The translations under genes and the position numbers were made by a program. Positions 47,930 to 59,736 of a DNA stretch of 64,000 nucleotides are shown here, piece by piece. Source of the stretch: Perca fluviatilis (Eukaryota > Chordata > Actinopteri > Perciformes > Percidae); contig NC_053126.1 of the NCBI RefSeq assembly GCF_010015445.1, positions 5,142,749 to 5,206,748 of the forward strand, given 5' to 3'. The notes beneath the pieces are model-generated. The model was not told the DNA's origin, ran no database searches, and saw nothing but the letters and a program-made list of their open reading frames with translations. Numbering within the stretch: position 1 is the stretch's first letter; each line of letters opens with the position of its first letter.

Positions 47930-48003
47930 GGCGACAGGAAAGATTTCTGACTAGGCAGCCACATCTACGCAGACCAGGCAGAGCTAATGAGACATAATAA
48001 AAG
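47930..48003 (+). other. Possible 5' non-coding exon of the GIMAP-like gene
   Basis: A segment after a (CT)n(AT)n run ends in a good donor AAAAG|GTGAG at 48,003, and an acceptor TTATACAG precedes the start exon at 48,756. The 5' limit is not visible. Confidence 0.3.
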
Positions 48004-48755
48004 GTGAGTTTAAACAAGTATGTACAGTATATATTGATTGTAATGATTTTGTGTGTAGCTCTTCTCAAGAAACTTACGTTCAATCAGGAAAGACTTAATA
48101 TCAAATATTGTTTGACATTGCACAATAGGAAAGGTGAATAAATATGAGGAGTCTTTGGCAAATAGTTCCCATAGTGACATAATTGATTTAGGGGGGTATC
48201 CTGAGCTGTACAGGAATATCTCGGTTGGAGTCTAGACACTGGTGGTGTTAATAAAGGGGTTAAGAGCACCTCATGGGTGCTGGTTTTGATGAAACTAGAG
48301 GTGAACGGGGGGTTGGAGGAGGATGGCATCGATCTGCATCAGTCACCTGTTGGAGTTGGAAGCAGGATAAGGAAGAGAGAGATAATATAAATAAATAGAG
48401 GAAGCATCAAGATAGAATTTCCCGTAAGCTACATTTTCACCATTTTCAAATCTTCCTGACCTTAACCATCCCAGCTAACCCAGCTAACCCCAACCTTTAA
48501 CATAACCATATCCTAAACCTAATTCTAGCAGTAACTTTACGCCAAGTCATAACCTTAAAAATACTTCTTTGAAGTAGTGAGGACCGGCCAAAATGTCCTC
48601 ATAATATGGTTAATGGTTATTATTTAGGACAAAATACAAAGAAAATCATGCATGAATTTGTAATGCCACCTTAGGCCTTGCTGATCAAGACAAAAAAAAT
48701 GTGCATTTGCTGTGATATTTTATTGTTGTATTGTCTTAATGGCTTTATTATACAG

Positions 48756-48783
48756 TATGACTCTGTAAAGATGAAGAGATAAG
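48756..48783 (+). promoter_or_regulatory. Two minimal upstream ORFs before the GIMAP-like start
   Basis: Within 28 nt of leader after the presumed acceptor there are ATG-ACT-CTG-TAA (48,757-48,768) and ATG-AAG-AGA-TAA (48,771-48,782), then one base and the main ATG at 48,784. If the acceptor is right, ribosomes must pass or reinitiate after both. Confidence 0.35.
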
Positions 48784-51700
48784 ATGGAGGAAGACAACGA
48801 TGACAACACAGCAGCTGGAGGAGGAGGAGAGTCTGAAACCAAATCTGTACCATCTGCAGCCAATGAGAAAGGTAATATTTAAAATAATTTATTGTACAGT
48901 TGATCGACATTAACATTGATTGTATAAGTTGTATTTGAGCTGAGCTAAAGGATGTGTGGAATTAAATCATATTTAACTAATCATGTGAATGTGAGAATAA
49001 GTTTAACCTTTTATTTCGTCATTCCATTTCTGCAAACTATAACTTTTGCAATGCTGTTTCAGTAATTACTGCAGTGTAACATAGTGATCTTATTCTGTTT
49101 ATTTTGTTTCAGTGATACCTGAACTCACACTTGTGTTAATTGGTGACAATAATTCCATTGAGATTGGATCAAAAAACATCTTACTTGACCATGACGGACA
49201 AACTAATGTGGAACAGTTTTCAACCAAACTGTATGATTTGTGTGCTCGGCACATCTCTATCATTAACATGCTTGGTCTACAAAACATTAATAAATGCCAA
49301 TTTAATCAGGAAATTCATGCATTTCTCTTAATGTTACCAAATGGTCGGCATACCAGCCATTACAGTTCAGGAATTCAGTGGTTAGAAAAAGCTTTTGGGA
49401 AAGGATCACTTGCTTATGTAATGACAGTTGTGACTCATAAGTCAGGGGAAGACTCTGAAAGTGCCCTGACAGACCTGAGAGCAAACAGCAGTTTTGTTGA
49501 AAAAAGATTCCACACATGTACAAGAAGTATGATGGATGAAATAGAGTTAATAGATCTGCTGGGAAAAATAGACATAATGGTCTCTGAAAATGATCACCAC
49601 TGCTACAGTGGAGTGATGTGTGATGAAAATGAAGAGCAGAAACTACACCTTCTGGACCATGAAGAAGAAACAATGGATTCCTCAGTGTTTCAGCAAAATC
49701 AAAGAGGTGAGGTTTTAGTCTAGTTTAACTGTTTAGGCGACTGTTTTCTGATACCAAGTTCTAAGAGCCCCTGTACAGTACCTGCTCAGCACTAAACAGC
49801 AGACAGACACAGTTAGAGACTAGCTGGTCAACATAGTGGAGCATTTAGCAGCTAAAGAGTCGGATATTTCTATCTGGATTTTATAGTCTCTAACAACTGC
49901 CTGGTCCATGTCCAGTGACTGTGGTACCTACATAAAGCTCAGTATCGCCCCCTGTTGGTTTGTTTATTAAGATCCCCATAAGCTTCTGTCTGTCTTACAG
50001 TTTTTTACGATCGCTATGACACTTTTTTCAATACTTTTAACAACTTTCCTAAACTCTTAACACAGTTAGCACAACATCCGTCTGTGTAGGCTATACAATT
50101 AACACATTTCTTGTTGCTTTGACACAAAATGCATACAGTTAACACAAATTTAAAATGCTTAAATTTCTTTTACACACAAGCTCCACCAAAACCAAAACAA
50201 TGGATCTTTACTGCCAAATTTCCAAATGCTTTCACATTGTATGTCAGAACAGATAACATCATGTTCTAAACCTAACTTATAGGCTAAAGTCAAAGTGAAC
50301 AGCTGTTCAAATTTTAAATTGAAACACAAATATATCCCCTGAATTTTATACATGCATTTATTGGAAGCTGATTGAAGCTATGCAAATACATAGATCAATC
50401 CCAGCTGATTCCCTTCTAGGAAACACACTCAGGTGTTGAGGTTCTTTCAATCGCATGATCATATGGTAGTACAGTAAAAGAGGACCTATTTGAACAATAT
50501 ACTGTAGATGAACACAGAAAATAAGAAAAATGCCTTCACGAGGGAGAGGAAGAGGAGTACCAGGACAATTCTGTCTCTATCTCCTTTTTTTTCATAAACT
50601 GTACATTCTATAAAGCTACTCTGACATCATTTTTTGTATTGAATCTCTGCAGCAAAAGAAACAAAATGGTGGCCGGGTTGCATCAGTGGGTAGAGCAGGC
50701 GCACATATACTTGGAGGTTTATGCCTCGACGCAGAGGTCCAGGGTTCAAATCTGGCTTGTGACGATTTACTGCATGTCTTTCCCCTCTCTCTCTCCCCTT
50801 TCTCAACTAGCTGTCCTGTCAAATAAAGGTGGAAAAGCCCAAAAAATAATCTTTACAGTAAAAGAAAATATGCATGCATTTACTAAACCCAACAAAACAA
50901 AAATGCAGAGAGACTTCAAGAGAAACTGCAGTCCAAAACACAATCTATGATCAATACAATATACTATTGTCTGTTGTATAAGGGCAGACCTGACACACAT
51001 AAAATAATGCAGTTTCTGTAATTCCATCTGATGTTAGTGTTTTTTATGACATTGTGCAGTGATTGACTAAATATTCCTGTTGGGAGAGAACATGTGTTAG
51101 TGTTTTGGAAGAATTATTTGATTTTGAGACATGATTGCATTGTTTTGGTAGACATAGTGTATTGTGTAAGTGAATTATTGTATTTTGAAAATCAGTGTTG
51201 GAGTTTAGTTTACAAAGTGTGATTTTGAGCATGAAATTAACTGTTTTGCCAATCGTGTGTTGTAGGTGTGTTGGTGCGTTAAGAGTTTAGGAAAGTTGTT
51301 ACAAGTATTGAAAAAATTGTCATAGCGATCGTGAAAAACTGTAAACAAAAGATATTCTTCCTGTGCTCTATTATTTCATAAGAACATTACATAAGCTGGA
51401 ATACATGCATGCATAATCATAATGCATCAAAAGAACAAAAACATACATAAAAGGTACAGCAAAACAAACTTAAGGATATAACTAAACATAAACTTGAACC
51501 CTGTGGTGGAAATGTGTTTTAACGGCTGAGAAGTTGCACCCCCAAACTACGTTTTAGAATTTAGAAAAGAAATTAAAAAAGAGTTTGCCAAAGCAACTGA
51601 GAAAAACTGTAAGACTTTTTTGTAAGAGATTCCGTAAGAGATTTTTCTAGCCATTTCAACCCTGATAAAATCACCTGCAGACAAAAAGGAGAAAAAAAAT

Positions 51701-52256
51701 AAGACAGAAGTTGCAAATATAGTGATGATTAGCTAATCCAATGTTTTTATTTTTATTTTGATGTGCAATCTCTCTTTCTCATGTAACTCTGCAGTAGAGG
51801 AGTTGGAGGAGAATTCAGCTGAAATCAAGGTAAAGATAAGATTGTTTCACCTTCATTAGTGATCATCATTATAGAGCAGCATCTGTTTTCTAAAACTAAC
51901 TCTATTTCATATTTTAAGTCTCACACCTGAATAAACACTTCTTCACAGACAAAGATTTAAACTGCATATAATTTGACCATGTTATGTTTTGTATTCTTTT
52001 ACTGAATGGGTGCATCACTGTGTGATATTATATTATGTTTACATTTATCTTGTTGCTGTTTTCTTGGCTCACTTACTAATGAAGACATTTTTAATCTCAG
52101 ATGCTCTAACCAGGTGAACTAAAGGTTAAATGAAATGATCTGTTTTCTTAGTGTGATCCAGTGAATGAACCTGGTGAAGGTGAACACTCAGAGAAGAATG
52201 ATGACAACACAGGAGAGAGTCTGAAATCACATCTGTATCATCTGAAAACAATGTGA
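48784..52256 (+). CDS. Degenerate AIG1/GIMAP-like protein without P-loop, four exons
   Basis: Exons 48,784-48,871, 49,113-49,706, 51,795-51,829 and 52,152-52,256 join in phase to give 273 residues. Residues 1-29 are acidic and low-complexity. Residues ~33-185 resemble the AIG1 GTPase fold of fish IMAP-family proteins: PELTLVLIGDNN (strand 1), RHISIINMLGL where a GTPase would have DTPG, HAFLLMLPNG, AYVMTVVTHKSGE in place of the usual TKxD region, RFHTC, and the tail motif ENDHHCYSGVM. The P-loop GxxxxGKS is missing: the matching stretch is GDNNSIEIGSKN, so nucleotide binding is unlikely. GIMAP proteins act in lymphocyte survival and membrane scaffolding; for this member no function can be stated. 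The last exon runs into TGA after a probable frameshift. Name and exon 3-4 usage are inference. Confidence 0.65.
49997..51346. mobile_element. TA-flanked inverted-repeat transposon in the GIMAP-like gene intron
   Basis: Ends TACAGTTTTTTACGATCGC and GCGATCGTGAAAAACTGTA are inverted, with ~65-bp arms (TATGACA, CAATACTT, CTAAACTCTTAAC). TA on both sides suits the Tc1/mariner superfamily. At 50,530 a frame opens MPSRGRGRGVPGQ, like a transposase N-terminus, and is cut off soon after. A SINE lies inside. Confidence 0.75.
50668..50858 (+). repeat. tRNA-derived SINE inside the TA-flanked transposon
   Basis: GGCCGGGTTGCATCAGTGGG, GAGGTTTATGCCTCGACGC, GGGTTCAAATCTGGC (B-box-like) and CCCAAAAAATAATCTTTA tail; well preserved. 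Confidence 0.75.
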
Positions 52257-52639
52257 AAGGTAATATTTTAATGAAAAATGTCATTATACAGTAACATTGA
52301 TTTTAACAGTTATTTATTTTTTTTCCAACAGTGTCAATAAAATGTGGAGGAAATATTTATTCATAATTCAAATTGAAAGTCCAAAGAGAAATTGAAAGTC
52401 CAAAGGGAAAACAAAGCGAGATCAAATTAAAAATATTATTATTTTTTTTTAATTTTCCATTTGGCTTTGGCTTTTGAATTTAATATTTGGCTTTTGAATT
52501 TCAATTTAACATTGGCTTTTAATTTTCATTTAATATTTGGCTTTTGAATTTCAATTTAACATTGGCTTTTAATTTTCATTTAATATTTGGCTTTTGAATT
52601 TCAATTTAACATTGGATTTTCATTTGGATTTAATATTTG

Positions 52640-55600
52640 GGTCCGTGTACTTTTTCGTTCATTCGATTTTCATTTCATAAACAGACTTAAAAAACAAAAA
52701 ACGAATGGTTATTTGATTTTCGTTTTAAAATACAACAATTGAAATTGAAATACAAGGCATTTTTTTCCTTTTCATGGTCAAAAGGGGATGGGAGAAATTA
52801 AAAATATGCTGTGATTTTCATTTTCTATTTCATATAACAAAAATAAAATCACTCGGAAATAGAAATGAAAAAAGGTTTGTTTTTTCATATACAGAGACCG
52901 GATGTTGTCATTTCCAAGGCAACAGCGCCAGCCTAGCCTACCAGTGTTGATTTTAGCCCAGGCTAAAATTACTTTGGAAACCTGTACTCTTGATAATGCT
53001 TGGGGGAAATTTTATTTCATAATGTCACATTTATTTATTCCCCTCTCACCCTGCCTCCCTCTGACTCTGTGTCTCTACCCGCCGCAGACAACTTCGCCCC
53101 AATCGAACCAGCTGAGGAAACAGACTTTCAGTTCACGGCTGTAACGTTACCGTTACGCCACCGTTAACAATCCCAGCAAACTTTCTGTTGCTGATCTGGC
53201 ATTGTCACCGGCGGTTCGGGATCAGATCAAGGGGATCAGACCTCCGGTGCTGGGTCTGTCTAATAGTTGCTGTTGCAGCTAGCTAGCCACCAGCCCTGTG
53301 ACCTCGGTCCCCGCGGTTCCCTCCCCGGTGTTGACTGACTCTGGTCTGTTTGCAGAGCTGGCGTTACCTGCTCTAGCTGAGCTGGGAATCTGCCGCGCTC
53401 GTGATTTATTCATATTTTATTTTATTTGCAGATAGTGATATGCTATGATGCACTGATGTCAGGCAGGCTTGCTGCTGCTTTTAATCTGAGTCTGTGAGAT
53501 AACCAAACTTCCTTTAAATATAACGTGCATATCAGGGCTCTCAAGTTTTGAAGACAGGCAAGAGTGACACATCCCCCCCCCCCCCAAAAAAAAAGATCAT
53601 AGATTGGTGGCGGGTTGGACAAGTCGCAGGGGTGTTTCATTAATATTATTAGTGTTTTTGTTGTTATTATTAATAATTGCTCAGCTTTACACAAGAAAAT
53701 ATTTGACACATGGTACTGACAATTCAACCAAATACAAAGTATTTATTCAATTTCTGCATGGTTACTTATATGATAATGGGAGGGTCTGGGGGTCCTCCCC
53801 CAGAAAATTTGAGCATTAAACTCTTCATTTCCTGCATTCTGGTGAATTTGTATGCACCTATTTATACCTTTTTCTGAATCAATTTATGCTGGAAATCTTT
53901 ATGTAAAGGGAAACAGATTAAAATCCAAATATAAAAACATAATGGAATATATGGCAGTTAGGCTCTCAGGCATTCTGTATTGCTTTCATCTATTTATTCT
54001 CCTGTAGATCAGCTTTTCTAATTATATCTGAGTCAGCACACATGTAGCCTAGCATCATTTACTCTTCCCTTTTGCATCTTTTGTTGAGGAAGTAACCTCC
54101 TTAAATGTGCATATGACAATTATTCACCTCAATGATACATTAATTCATTTTAATGAATTAATAAACCCCTGGACTGTAATATGATTTGTTAGAGCAAGAT
54201 TTCTGCTCATGTTCAAAACTTTGCACATTCAAAATATCTGTTTTATCTGAGTTTTGGAGGAGTCGTGATACTTTGAGAAAAATAAAGTTATAATAGTCAA
54301 TATATTTCAAAAAATAATCTACCTGCACCATAGTCTGCTGTGCATTACGTGATAGCTCTGCTGATACGGTAGATCTCAGACCTTCTGACAGACACAGAGC
54401 CCCGTTTGGGTCTCTGGTCTCTGAATGAGCGAATATTTAGGGAAGTGTCTGTATGCTTTGCTTTTTTTTCATTGGTTGCTGCATTAAATCTTACCCAGAT
54501 AAAATAGTGCTATTTTCTGATTGGCTATTGTGTAGCCCCTTTCTTCTTTTGTTTGGCTGATAAGTGGCAGGCTCGATTTAGACATTAAAAATGTAAGCTA
54601 CAAGCCGTGGCTTGGTCACGGTCTATGGGCTTGGTAGCGTTGCATTTCCCCTGACTCGTTTCCTGGTTCTATTTCTCCATAAACAACATGAAATCAAGGA
54701 GAGGGTTAACTTTTCCTACTAGAGATTTCCCACCGTGGTCAGAAAGAACAGAGGAGACACTTTGTTTCTCTCACTAGGACTCTAGAGTCGCTACTTGCTC
54801 CAAAGATAATCGCCGTCACTCTCTCACTTCTCCCTCTACCACACACTCCCCCCACACACATGTGGCTCGACGCACACACCAGCGCACAAGCATAAACATC
54901 AGGCCACTTATGTAGACTACTGCAAGAGCTCTGCGTGGAGCCTCCGCACAACTGTAAAACGGCGCTTGATTCCTGCCGGTCCATAGTGAGCGGCGCAGCC
55001 AGAGAAATTCTGGGCGCTGCGGCATATTGAATTTATTATAAATAATTTTTACGCGTGAGAAATACAATGTGTGGCGGGAGTGCGTGACAAAAGACCGAAA
55101 TGAGTGACTGTCACGCTCAATGCGTGACACTTGAGAGCCCTGTGCATATAAATAGATGGAATAAATAAAAGTCCCTCGAAATACATAGTAAAACGTATTT
55201 AGGCTATTGAACAATTATGACTAAAGCCTGTATTTCATGATCTATTTCATAGCCATATGTATATTTATGTAAAGGGGGGCAAAAAACGGAAGTTATAGGC
55301 TACAGATTCCCTCAGCTGCAGCCTTGACATTCTAAAACGCTTAACTTTAATGTACCTAAACAATGATCAATCAGATATCAGTCAGTTATCAGTCAGATAA
55401 CGTCCATAACGACTTTGGGTTAGATTTTTTTTTCAAAAAATCGCTTAACGTGAAAAAGCTTAATGGTTAACCACGTTAAGCTTTTTCCTTACAATTTCCC
55501 TTAATGAAGCAGAAACCCTTAATGTCAGCTAACGTCCATAATAATTGTACTTTGGGTTAGATTTTTGACAGTTTTCAGTGGTTATGAGGAGCAATATGAG

Positions 55601-56393
55601 AGAGAAATTTGGTAATCTTTGATCATTGCTCATTGATTATAGAGCGGGTAACGCCAGCTCTCCAGAGTCAGTCCCGGGGAGCGAACCGCGAGGACCGAGG
55701 TCACAGGGCTGGTGGCTAGCTGCTAGCTAGCTGCAGCAGCAGCTAATATTAGAATATTAGACCCAGCACCGGAGGTCTGATCCCCATGATCTGATCCCGT
55801 CCCGAACCCCCGGTGACTCTCTGCCAGATCAGCAAGTTTAACGGCAGCAACAGAACGTTTGCTGGGATTGTTAACGGTGGCGTAACGGTAACGTTACAGC
55901 CGTGAACCGAAAGTCTATTTGCTCCGCTGGTTCGACTCTCTTCGGGCGAAGTTGTCTGCGGTGGGTAGAGACAGGGAGGCAGGGAGAGAGGGTAATAAAT
56001 ACATGTGACATTATGAAATAAAATTCCCCCCAAGGATTATCAAGAGTATAGCTAGCTAGGTTTCCAAAGTAATTTTGGCCTGGGCTGAACACTGGTAGGC
56101 TAGGCTGGCGCTGTTGCCTTGGAAATGACAACATCCGGTCTCTGAATATGAAAAAACAAGCCTTTTTTGTTTCTGTTTTCGAGTGATTTTATTTTTGTTA
56201 TATAAAATAGAAAATGAAAATCACAGCATATTTAAATTTCTCCCATCCCATTTCGACCATGAAAAAGAAAAAACGCATTGTATTTCAATTTCAATGTCGT
56301 ATTTTAAAACGAAAATCAAATAACCATTCGTTTTTAGTTTTTTAATACCTGTTTATGAAATGAAAATCGAATGAACGAAAAAGTACACGGACC
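52640..56393. mobile_element. Foldback element 2, inserted in arm of foldback 1
   Basis: Inverted ends GGTCCGTGTACTTTTTCG and CGAAAAAGTACACGGACC, perfect over the first 30 or so bases, with arms of about 750 bp (52,640-53,400 against 55,640-56,393). TATTTG flanks both sides (52,634 and 56,394), a perfect 6-bp target-site duplication. Arms contain GACAACATCCGGTCTCTG and CCTTGGAAATGACAAC. No long open frame survives. Confidence 0.85.
53533..55142. mobile_element. hAT-like element nested in foldback 2
   Basis: Ends CAGGGCTCTCAAGT and ACTTGAGAGCCCTG are inverted, and TGCATAT flanks both sides (53,526 and 55,143). The CAGGG terminus suits hAT although the duplication is 7 bp. Internal ATTGGTTGC and TGATTGGCTAT are scattered; the 54,850-54,965 segment is shared with the SINE insert at 1,015. 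No intact transposase. Confidence 0.8.
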
Positions 56394-57476
56394 TATTTGA
56401 CTTTTGAATTTCCATTTAACATTGCCTTTTCGTTTGGACTTGACACATGTCAATGTAAATGAGGAGGCGTGGCCCAAAGGCTGGTGGGAGGGTCTGAAAT
56501 GAAAGGGGTGCAGAGGCCCCTTATGAGCAGCAGGGGGAGCTTACTGCTGAGGAGCACACTGTTAAGCATCTGTCTGCAGCTTCACCACTAGACTTGGCCT
56601 CTTGTTTCACATGATAGAAAATTATGATGTAGGCTAAACACAAACCACATTTCATGCAACAGCCGTAAAGTTTTCATGTAGTTACTATAATTGGGCCCGT
56701 GTTAGTGAGGACTAGATTAGGACTGTATTTAAATCTGATTCTGGTTCCCAACTTCACCCCAGGTGTGTCTGTTTAAAACACGACTCAGACAACTTCTCTC
56801 TTTTGATGTTTTATTTAATTAAGCAACAGTAGAAACATGGGTGTGGGTAGCTCTGCTACGTGTGTTTGTGTGTCGGCAGATCTCGAGGACGCACACACAC
56901 ACACAATCTCAACCGGATAGTCATCGTCCGAACTGCGGTGTGAGGTGCGTGTCCGCGCTATTCTCCAACGTGTAGCATACTCACAACAATCACTCCTGAT
57001 TGAAGGCCTTTTGTACAGCCTGTGTACTTTTTCACACTTCCAGCTAACAGCGGTGTCTGTGAGCATGACTGGCGGCCAGCAGGGAGGCGATCCCGGCCGC
57101 CACCAGCTGGCTGTCCCGTCTGAAGCTTCTGACAACATCGGAGAAAATGTGCAGTTGGCCATCAACGTTTGTAAAACTGTCCATATTCAAACTCTACACA
57201 GTTAATTTATCGCATAAAAAAGTCTCAATAGTGAATTTAGTGGTGGAATAGCAGATTAAAATTGTAAAAAGTTACCCTTTGTTTGCTGCTGTTACTACGG
57301 CAAACTCCCGATCTAGATTATAGAATCGATTGCTTTTTTATAATTTCCATTTGCTATTTAGTTAGTTAGCTGGAAGTCTGAAAAAGTAGCCTACCTGGGC
57401 TGTACAAAAGGCCGTCAATCAGGAGTGATTGTTGTGAGTACATGTTGGAGAATAGCGCGGACACGCACCTCACACC

Positions 57477-58635
57477 CAGAGGTGTGATGATAGGCTTACT
57501 GGCCTATAGGTAAGGTAGTCCCTATGATATCAGGCCACAGATACAGTTAATCCTAGATTTACTGTGCCACATATGTAACATTAAAATGTTATATATATAT
57601 AAATGATTTATAAAATCGTGCCAACAATTAATATTTTAATAGCTTATGAAAAAATGGTATGTAAGAACGCTTTAGGTTGCCCTAACAGTTATTGTAGGCC
57701 CAGTTTAATATGCAACTTAATTTCCTACAATATGTAGTAGGGGGTCCCTGCTACATCTCACTTTAAGTTAAAGGGTCCTTGGCTTAAAAAACTTTGAAGA
57801 CCCCTGATGTAAGGGGGAAACAATACCATTAAGGACAACAGCTTAACCCCAAAACGTTAGGACAAAATCATATGACTATAATAATGTTATATTAAAATCA
57901 TACCTGCAAACTCAGAAGGGCTGAAAAAGGTGACACATCTCTGTGTCTGTGTTTTTCAGACAACGGCAGCTACAGTCTGCTGTTAGAATCCTCTCCAGTG
58001 AAATACAGACACACTTTTACACCGTTTAGCTGTCAGAATTTTAACCGTGTTTACTCCAGCTGCTAGCTAACCGTAGGCTAACGTTACCTGCTGCCGACTG
58101 TAGTGTTAACTAGCGTCCTGTGCGGCGATGTTTCATTTCCCTCTAACGTCCGTTTTCGGAGCATCAGAGAGAAGCGCAGGCATTTAAGTGGCACCTAAAT
58201 AAGGCACCGAAATCCGCGTTGCTATTCGGTCCGGTAGATAACGGTCGTTAAGGCACCGGAGCCGTATTAGCACCGGGTCTGTGCAGGTTTGATGGATCGC
58301 GTACAAACCAATAGGGTGTCGGAATGACTATGTTTATACTTCTCACCCAATCACATTCACTCTCTCCGGATGGAGCGATTTTGAGAGGTTTTTTGTGTGT
58401 GTGTTTTTGAACGATGACGAGCCGGAATGAAAACAACACGAACTGAAATATGAGTAACGAGGCTATTTTTAAAATGTAAGGAGTAGAAAGTTCAGATAAT
58501 TCCGTGAAAATGTAAGGAGTAGAAGTAAAAAGTATGCTGTAAAATAATTACTCCAGTAAAGTATACAGTAGATACCCAACATTTCTACTTAAGTTAGGTA
58601 ACAAAGTATTTGTACTTTGTTACTTGACACCTCTG
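57477..58635. mobile_element. hAT-like element in right arm of foldback 1
   Basis: Ends CAGAGGTGTGATGA and TACTTGACACCTCTG; CTCACACC occurs directly on both sides (57,469 and 58,636), a perfect 8-bp target-site duplication. It itself carries a repeat like 9,690-10,085 (57,660-57,805) and a fragment of the 46.5-kb element (57,950-58,285). Confidence 0.85.
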
Positions 58636-59610
58636 CTCACACCGCGCGCACCACCCGGAGAAAAAAGTGAGAGAAAGAAAAAGGAGAGGTCGCAGTTCGG
58701 ACAATGACTATCGGTTGAGATTGTGTGTGTGTGTGCGTCCTCGAGATCTGACCACACACAAACACACGTAGCAGAGCTACCCACACCCATGTTTCTACTG
58801 TTGCTTAATTAAATAAAACATCAAAAGAGAGAAGTTGTCTGAGTCGTGTTTTAAACAGACACACTTGGGGTGAAGTTGGGAACCAGAATCAGATTTAAAT
58901 ACAGTCCTAATCTAGTCCTTACTAACACGGGCCCAATTATAGTAACTACATGAAAACTTTGCTGTTGTTGCATGAAATGTCGTTTGTGTTTAGCCTACAT
59001 CATAATTTTCTATCATGTCAAACAAGAGGCCAAGTCTAGTGGTGAAGCTGCAAACAGATGCTTAACAGTGTGCTCCTCAGCAGTCTGCTCCCCCTGCTGC
59101 TCATAAGGTGCCTCTGCACCCCTTTCATTTCAGACCCTCCCACCAGCCTTTGGGCCACGCCTCCTCATTTACATTGACATGTGTCAAGTCCAAATGAAAA
59201 GGCAATGTTAAATGGAAATTCAAAAGCCAAATATTAAATCCAAATGAAAATCCAATGTTAAATTGAAATTCAAAAGCTTTGTTACATTGAAATTCAAAAG
59301 CCAAATATTAAATGAAAATTAAAATCCAATGTTAAATTGAAATTCAAAAGCCAAATATTAAATGAAAATTAAAAGCCAATGTTAAATTGAAATTCAAAAG
59401 CCAAATATTAAATTCAAAAGCCAAAGCCAAATGGAAAATTTAAAAAAAATATATATATTTTTAATTTGATCTCACTTTGTTTTCCCTTTGGACTTTCAAT
59501 TTCTCTTTGGACTTTCAATTTGAATTATGAATAAATATTTCCTCCATAATAAAATAGGGAACTATCTAATTAAGTTAATGTGATATTTGCTGGCATTAAC
59601 CCTTCAACAG

Positions 59611-59736
59611 GAGAGGCTGATGAAGTTAAAGATGTCAGCAATGAAAGCAGCAGTAACATGACTGAGGGTTTGATGGAGGAGAGTGTGAAGGACACAAGTC
59701 CAACCTCTCAGACTGTTTCAACAGAAACCAAAGAAC
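59611..59736 (+). pseudogene. Orphan exon of the second GIMAP-like unit
   Basis: After an acceptor CTTCAACAG an open exon reads (G)EADEVKDVSNESSSNMTEGL..., a Ser/Glu-rich spacer, to a possible donor GAAC|GTGAG. Its phase fits the donor at 52,259 (AATGTGAAAG|GTAATA), seen only if the frame of the 52,152 exon shifts at a GAGAGAG tract. The two ends of this intron are separated by the 7.2-kb transposon nest. No AIG1 domain follows inside the window. It may be a remnant or an alternative C-terminal exon. Confidence 0.4.

Larger units (their letters stand above)
52343..59549. mobile_element. Foldback element 1 with three later insertions
   Basis: Left end (G)TGGAGGAAATATTTATTC and right end GAATAAATATTTCCTCCA(T) are inverted; flanking AATAAAAT on both sides (52,335 and 59,550) is an 8-bp target-site duplication. 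Left arm is 52,343-52,639 plus 56,400 to about 57,030; right arm is 57,395-57,476 plus 58,644-59,549. Removing the inserts leaves about 2.3 kb, nearly all hairpin, with a loop of roughly 0.35 kb. Near each end are 50-bp tandem units (TATTTGGCTTTTGAATTTC). No transposase frame. Confidence 0.8.

Noticed and set aside
53569..53592. Poly-C/poly-A junction as a G-quadruplex or sequencing landmark
   Set aside because: A single homopolymer run inside a transposon; likely ordinary slippage and possibly inaccurate in length.
55420..55520. CGTTAAGCTTTTTC hairpin as a regulatory stem-loop
   Set aside because: It is a short inverted repeat inside an arm/loop boundary of a transposon nest; no independent evidence of function.
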